Assembly (NCBI GenBank): GCA_013151975.1
Contig: JAADHG010000068.1
Location: 1 to 10,597 of the forward strand
Reading direction: 5' to 3'
Source: Chlorobiota bacterium
GTDB taxonomy: Bacteria > Bacteroidota > Bacteroidia > Flavobacteriales > Flavobacteriaceae
DNA length: 10,597 nt
Within the stretch, counting starts at the first letter, position 1, and the number at the start of each line of letters is the position of its first letter. The translations under genes and the position numbers were made by a program. Under the pieces are notes generated by a model that searched no databases, was not told the origin of the DNA, and saw nothing but the letters and a program-made list of their open reading frames with translations. Below are positions 6,425 through 10,597 of the stretch, in pieces.

Positions 6425-9400
6425 ATGATTAAAAATAGAGTATTAATATTTGCATTAGCACTAGTAAGTAATTATTGTGTTTTTGCACAACAATCAGCAG
6501 TTTATACAAGTGATTTAGCCGATTTTCAAAAAGCATTATCCCTTTACAATAGCAAACAATATTTAGCAGCACAATCGTTATTCGATAAGATAGAGGGTAC
6601 TACAAAAGACGAAGTTATAAAGTCAGATTGTGCTTATTATATAGCCAATTCTGCAGTGCGATTAAACCAACAAAATGCCGATGACCTTATTCAAGATTTT
6701 GTAACCGATTACCCAACGAGTACTAAACGTAATACGGCATTTGTGGACGTTGCCGATTATTATTTTGAAAACTCTCGCTTTTCGTATGCAAGGAAATGGT
6801 ATGATAAAGTTGAAGAAGAAGCGTTATCGAAAAGTGAGCGCGAAAAGTTTTATTTTAATTACGGGTATAGTTTTTATGCTACTAACAATGCTCAAGGCGC
6901 AAAAAAGTACTTATCACGTGTTGAAAATTCTGAAGAATATGGCTCACAAGCAAAATACTATATTGGCTATATGGCGTATGAAGGTGACGATTATGATAAG
7001 GCATCAGCATATTTTGATCAAGTAAGTGGTAATGAAAAGTATAAAGAAGGGTTATCATATTATCAAGCCGATCTAAATTTTAAACTTGGTAATTTTGAAA
7101 AAGCGATTGAACTTGCTAAGGAGCAATTGCCTAATAGTGATGAGAATGAAGTTTCGGAGCTTTCAAAGATTATTGGCGAAAGTTATTTCAACCTAGAGCA
7201 ATACGCCGAAGCAATTTCTTATTTAAAGGCTTATAACGGCAAACGCAAACGTTGGAATAATACGGATTATTACCTCTTGGGATATGCTTACTATAAGCAA
7301 AATGATTTTGAAAGTGCTATATCAGAATTCAACAAGATAATTGATGGAAATAACTCAGTTGCTCAAAATGCGTATTATCATTTAGGTGAAAGCTATATTA
7401 ATCTTAACAAAAAACAAGAGGCTTTAAATGCATTTAGAAACGCGTCTCAAATGGATTTTGATGTAAAGATACAAGAAGATGCTTGGTTAAATTACGCAAA
7501 GATTAGTTATGAAATTGGCAACCCATACCAATCTGTACCACAAGTATTGGCAGGGTACCTAAACAAATATCCAGACACAGGTTACAAGGAAGAAATTGAA
7601 ACACTTTTAATTGATTCTTATATTACTTCAAAAAACTATAAAGAAGCTTTAAAATTGTTAGAAGGACGTAAAAGTTTTGAGAACAAGGTCGCTTATCAAA
7701 AAGTGGCATTTTACAGAGGGATTGAATTGTATAATGAAAGTAAATACCTTGAAGCAGAGTCGTTTTTTGATAAATCTATTGGAGAACCAAGAGACGATAA
7801 ATACACAGCGAGAGCCATTTTCTGGAAAGCCGAAACCGATTATAATTTAACCAATTATGATGATGCTTTGGTTGGTTTCAAGCAGTTTCAAGGGAGTAAT
7901 CAATCTATTTCTACACAAGAAATTAAAAATATAGATTACAATTTAGGGTACACTTATTTTAAACAAAAAAACTATACTAAGGCATCCGAATATTTTCAAA
8001 AGTACATTTCCAATACTTCAGAAGATAAGATTAGAATCAATGACGCTTACTTGCGCTTAGGCGATAGTTATTTTGTTTCAAGCGATTATGGCAAAGCAAT
8101 TAAAGCCTATGAAAGAGCTATTAAAATGAATGAAATAGAACCTGATTATGCTTTTTTTCAAAAAGCAATTAGTTATGGATACATAGGAAAAGGTGCTGAT
8201 AAAATTAAAGCTTTAAATAAATTCATCAATACATACAAAAAGTCTACGCTTAGAGATGATGCACTTTATGAACTTGGAAACTCTTATGTTAAGAGCAATG
8301 ATGTGAGTAAAGCCATGAAAATGTATGACGAATTAAATGCACAGTATAGAGCGAGTCCATATATTTCTAAGGCGCTATTGCGTCAAGGTTTAGTGTATTA
8401 TAATTCGGGAGAAGACGAGAAAGCACTAAGAAAATTTAAAAGTGTAGCTAATAATTATCCCGGATCGCCAGAAGGGATGCAAGCAGTCTCTACAGCACGT
8501 TTAATTTATATAGATTTAGGTCGTGTAGACGAGTATGCATCTTGGGTAAAGTCTTTAGATTACGTTGACGTGTCTGATGTAGATTTGGATAATGCAACGT
8601 ATGAATCAGCCGAAAAGCAATATTTAGCAAACAACACCAACAAAGGAATTAAGTTATTTAATGCGTATTTAAACGAATTTCCTAGAGGGCTACATGCCTT
8701 ACAAGCACACTTTTACTTGGCGCAGTTATATTATAAAGAAGATTTGCAAAGCAATGCAGCCTCTCACTATGAATACGTAATCAATGCACCTAGTGGCGAA
8801 TTTACAGAACAAGCATTAACACGTTTATCTGAAATTTATTTGAATAGCAAAGATTACGCTCAAGCAATGCCAATTTTGGAACGTTTAGAGGCTGAAGCAG
8901 ATTTTCCCGGGAATGTCATTTTTGCACAATCCAATTTAATGAAAGCTAATTATCAATTACAATCTTATGAATTAGCTGTTGATTATGCTGAAAAAGTATT
9001 GTCTAGTTCTAGAATAGACAAGAATATAAAAAGTGATGCGCATATAATCATTGCACGATCAGCAATGAAAACTGGCGATGAGGACAAAGCAAAATCGGCC
9101 TATGCCCAAGTGGAACGTATTGCTTCTGGCGAGTTGGCAGCAGAAGCTTTGTATTTTAATGCCTATTTTAAAAACAAAGAGGAACACTACAAATCGTCTA
9201 ATACTGTAGTTCAAAAGTTAGCAAAAAACTATTCAGGATATAAGCTATATGCGGCTAAAGGACTAGTTATAATGGCAAAGAATTTTTACGCTTTAAATGA
9301 TGCCTATCAAGCTACCTATATCTTAGAGAGTGTTATTCAAAACTTTGCTGAATTTCATGATGTGATATCAGATGCAAAACAAGAACTTCGCAAAATTAAG

Positions 9401-9451
9401 CTAGAAGAAGCTAAAACAAATGCTTCCGTCGAAACAAACGATGGAAAATAA
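6425..9451 (+). CDS. Large secreted TPR-repeat protein
   Basis: The 1008-residue product starts with a Sec signal peptide (MIKNRVLIFALALVSNYCVFA, probable cleavage before Q22), so it should act in the periplasm. The rest is almost entirely helical hairpins of the TPR type. By eye I count about 24 units from residue 30 to about 990, many in the TPR_6 style, for example YYLLGYAYYKQNDFESAI, YNLGYTYFKQKNYTKASEYF and YLRLGDSYFVSSDYGKAI. No catalytic domain is visible. The tail after the last hairpin is charged and short. A cysteine at 18 has no lipobox ahead of it, so it is not obviously a lipoprotein. TPR solenoids of this kind are protein-binding scaffolds. The outer-membrane barrel gene 31 bp downstream is the obvious partner candidate. 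Roles in barrel assembly, polymer export or envelope organisation are all possible; I do not recognise a characterised homologue. Confidence 0.9.
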   Translation: MIKNRVLIFALALVSNYCVFAQQSAVYTSDLADFQKALSLYNSKQYLAAQSLFDKIEGTTKDEVIKSDCAYYIANSAVRLNQQNADDLIQDFVTDYPTSTKRNTAFVDVADYYFENSRFSYARKWYDKVEEEALSKSEREKFYFNYGYSFYATNNAQGAKKYLSRVENSEEYGSQAKYYIGYMAYEGDDYDKASAYFDQVSGNEKYKEGLSYYQADLNFKLGNFEKAIELAKEQLPNSDENEVSELSKIIGESYFNLEQYAEAISYLKAYNGKRKRWNNTDYYLLGYAYYKQNDFESAISEFNKIIDGNNSVAQNAYYHLGESYINLNKKQEALNAFRNASQMDFDVKIQEDAWLNYAKISYEIGNPYQSVPQVLAGYLNKYPDTGYKEEIETLLIDSYITSKNYKEALKLLEGRKSFENKVAYQKVAFYRGIELYNESKYLEAESFFDKSIGEPRDDKYTARAIFWKAETDYNLTNYDDALVGFKQFQGSNQSISTQEIKNIDYNLGYTYFKQKNYTKASEYFQKYISNTSEDKIRINDAYLRLGDSYFVSSDYGKAIKAYERAIKMNEIEPDYAFFQKAISYGYIGKGADKIKALNKFINTYKKSTLRDDALYELGNSYVKSNDVSKAMKMYDELNAQYRASPYISKALLRQGLVYYNSGEDEKALRKFKSVANNYPGSPEGMQAVSTARLIYIDLGRVDEYASWVKSLDYVDVSDVDLDNATYESAEKQYLANNTNKGIKLFNAYLNEFPRGLHALQAHFYLAQLYYKEDLQSNAASHYEYVINAPSGEFTEQALTRLSEIYLNSKDYAQAMPILERLEAEADFPGNVIFAQSNLMKANYQLQSYELAVDYAEKVLSSSRIDKNIKSDAHIIIARSAMKTGDEDKAKSAYAQVERIASGELAAEALYFNAYFKNKEEHYKSSNTVVQKLAKNYSGYKLYAAKGLVIMAKNFYALNDAYQATYILESVIQNFAEFHDVISDAKQELRKIKLEEAKTNASVETNDGK

Positions 9452-9482
9452 AAATCAAATCAAAAAACGAAAAATCAAAAGC

Positions 9483-10597
9483 ATGCTTAAGCAAATTAAA
9501 AACATAATTGTTGTCGCAATAATATTAAATGTTACGCAAATATTAGCACAAGAGCGCAGGCAAACCAAAGACACTATTAATACAGAAGTTGTTAATGTGG
9601 TTAAACCCTATACTCCAAAGGTTTCTGATGCATTTAAAGTAAAAGAAATTCCATCTATTGATGACGAGGAAACTGCTACAAAAAAGAGCATTAAGTACAA
9701 TATTTTTTCAATTCCAGTGGCATCCACTTTTACACCTGCAAAAGGAAAAGCAGCTGAGGTAGATAAAGCAAAGAAAGCAATATTGTATGATAATTATGCG
9801 TCTTTTGGAGTTGGTACTTATACAAGTGTTTTGGGCGAAGTGTATCTTAATCATGCTATTAACAGAACCGAAAGTGTTGGTGGTTATGTAAGTCATCATT
9901 CATCACAAGGAGGTATTGAAAATTTGTTGTTAGAGGATAAGTTTTCCAATACAAAACTCAATATAAATTACACTAAAAATGCAAGTGATTATTCATGGAA
10001 TGTTGATGCTGGTTATCAACATCAAGTTTTTAATTGGTACGGGTTGCCACAACCTCTATTTGATCAAGCAACAGCAAATACTATAAATCCACAACACAAA
10101 TTTTTCAACTTCGATTTTGGGGGCGAAATAGAGTTTGAAAATAGCTTGATTAATAATGGAAGTATGCGTTTTAGACGTTTTGCAGACGATTATGAATCAG
10201 GTGAAAACAGATTTACTACAACATCTAATTTTGATATCCCATTACGAGACGGAGAACTTAATACAACTGTGAAAATCGATTATTTAGGAGGAACGTTTAA
10301 TAGAAACATATTTACTACTGCTGAAGTGAACTATGGTAATTTTAATGTGGGAATTAGTCCAAGCTATCAAATAAAGGAAGACGATTTAACCCTAGATTTA
10401 GGAGTGTCACTATATTATTTAAACGATACTGAAACTAGTAAAAACAAATTCTTTATATACCCAAATGTAACTGTATCATATAGAATGGTGAAAGATATAT
10501 TAATCGCATATGGCGGCATTGAAGGCGACCTTATTCAAAATACCTATTATGATTTCGCAACAGAAAACCCATTTGTATCTCCAACCTTATTTATTAT
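9483..10597 (+). CDS. Outer-membrane beta-barrel protein, 3' end outside window
   Basis: The frame is open from 9483 to the window end, giving 371 residues with no stop. A signal peptide is clear (MLKQIKNIIVVAIILNVTQILA, cleavage before Q23). After it comes the block VVNVVKPYTPKVSDAFKVKEIP (36-57), which I associate with flavobacterial TonB-dependent-receptor-like or porin-like proteins. The rest alternates polar and hydrophobic residues in strand-sized stretches rich in Tyr, Phe, Asn and Gly, typical of an outer-membrane barrel. I see no clear plug domain or carboxypeptidase-like N-terminal domain, so active TonB-dependent import is doubtful. An in-frame ATG at 9441 overlaps the end of the TPR gene and would add 14 basic residues; 9483 gives a normal signal peptide and has an A-rich leader. 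It is 31 bp after the TPR gene and probably in one operon with it. Confidence 0.85.
   Translation, partial: MLKQIKNIIVVAIILNVTQILAQERRQTKDTINTEVVNVVKPYTPKVSDAFKVKEIPSIDDEETATKKSIKYNIFSIPVASTFTPAKGKAAEVDKAKKAILYDNYASFGVGTYTSVLGEVYLNHAINRTESVGGYVSHHSSQGGIENLLLEDKFSNTKLNINYTKNASDYSWNVDAGYQHQVFNWYGLPQPLFDQATANTINPQHKFFNFDFGGEIEFENSLINNGSMRFRRFADDYESGENRFTTTSNFDIPLRDGELNTTVKIDYLGGTFNRNIFTTAEVNYGNFNVGISPSYQIKEDDLTLDLGVSLYYLNDTETSKNKFFIYPNVTVSYRMVKDILIAYGGIEGDLIQNTYYDFATENPFVSPTLFI

Noticed and set aside
6473..6490. Cys18 of the TPR protein as a lipoprotein site
   Set aside because: The residues before it (VSNY) do not form a lipobox, and a normal signal peptidase I site (VFA before QQ) follows directly.
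6741..7025. Plus-strand open frame inside the TPR gene
   Set aside because: It is out of frame within a strong TPR-repeat coding sequence and shows no family features.
9441..9482. Upstream ATG as start of the barrel protein
   Set aside because: It is in frame and possible, but adds a long basic stretch before a normal signal peptide; kept only as an alternative.
9708..9899. Minus-strand open frame near the right end
   Set aside because: It is antisense to the barrel gene, which is open for 371 codons with a signal peptide.
1..10597. CRISPR arrays, tRNA or rRNA genes, insertion sequences, strong terminators
   Set aside because: I looked for repeat-spacer periodicity, tRNA-like segments, transposase motifs with inverted repeats, and GC-rich hairpins followed by T runs; none was convincing.

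Overview
The window looks like a chromosome segment of a flavobacterium (Bacteroidota, probably Flavobacteriaceae). The evidence is very AT-rich DNA, no Shine-Dalgarno sequences but A-rich leaders before starts, -7 boxes of the Bacteroidota type TAnnTTTG, and protein families typical of that group. These include an FtsE-type ATPase, a long periplasmic TPR protein, and an outer-membrane barrel protein with the NVVKPYTP-type N-terminus.

Region 1 (1-5078) is the end of a surface-polysaccharide cluster (O-antigen or capsule). In order it holds a Wzx-type flippase that runs off the left edge, an FdtA/WxcM-type sugar-nucleotide 3,4-ketoisomerase, an inverted family 2 glycosyltransferase on the minus strand, and two tandem GT4 glycosyltransferases. 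The isomerase suggests a 3-amino-3,6-dideoxyhexose in the glycan. The glycosyltransferases would assemble the repeat unit on the lipid carrier and the flippase would move it across the inner membrane. The polymerase, the aminotransferase partner and the initiating transferase are not in the window.

Region 2 (5071-5520, minus) has no intact gene but is not empty. It holds a decayed family 2 glycosyltransferase whose N-terminus, GHDD-containing middle and C-terminus are still readable. It lies 15 bp downstream of ftsE on the same strand, so it was probably once in the ftsE transcript.

Region 3 (5536-6424) is ftsE on the minus strand and a roughly 205 bp divergent intergenic region. That region carries -7-like boxes facing both ways and a 10 bp direct repeat with 19 bp periodicity.

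Region 4 (6425-10597) is a two-gene unit on the plus strand: a 1008-residue secreted protein built almost wholly of TPR-like hairpins, then a secreted outer-membrane beta-barrel protein that runs off the right edge. The tight spacing and matching export signals suggest that they work together at the outer membrane. Their function is not known from the sequence, and this pair is the best candidate in the window for an uncharacterised system.
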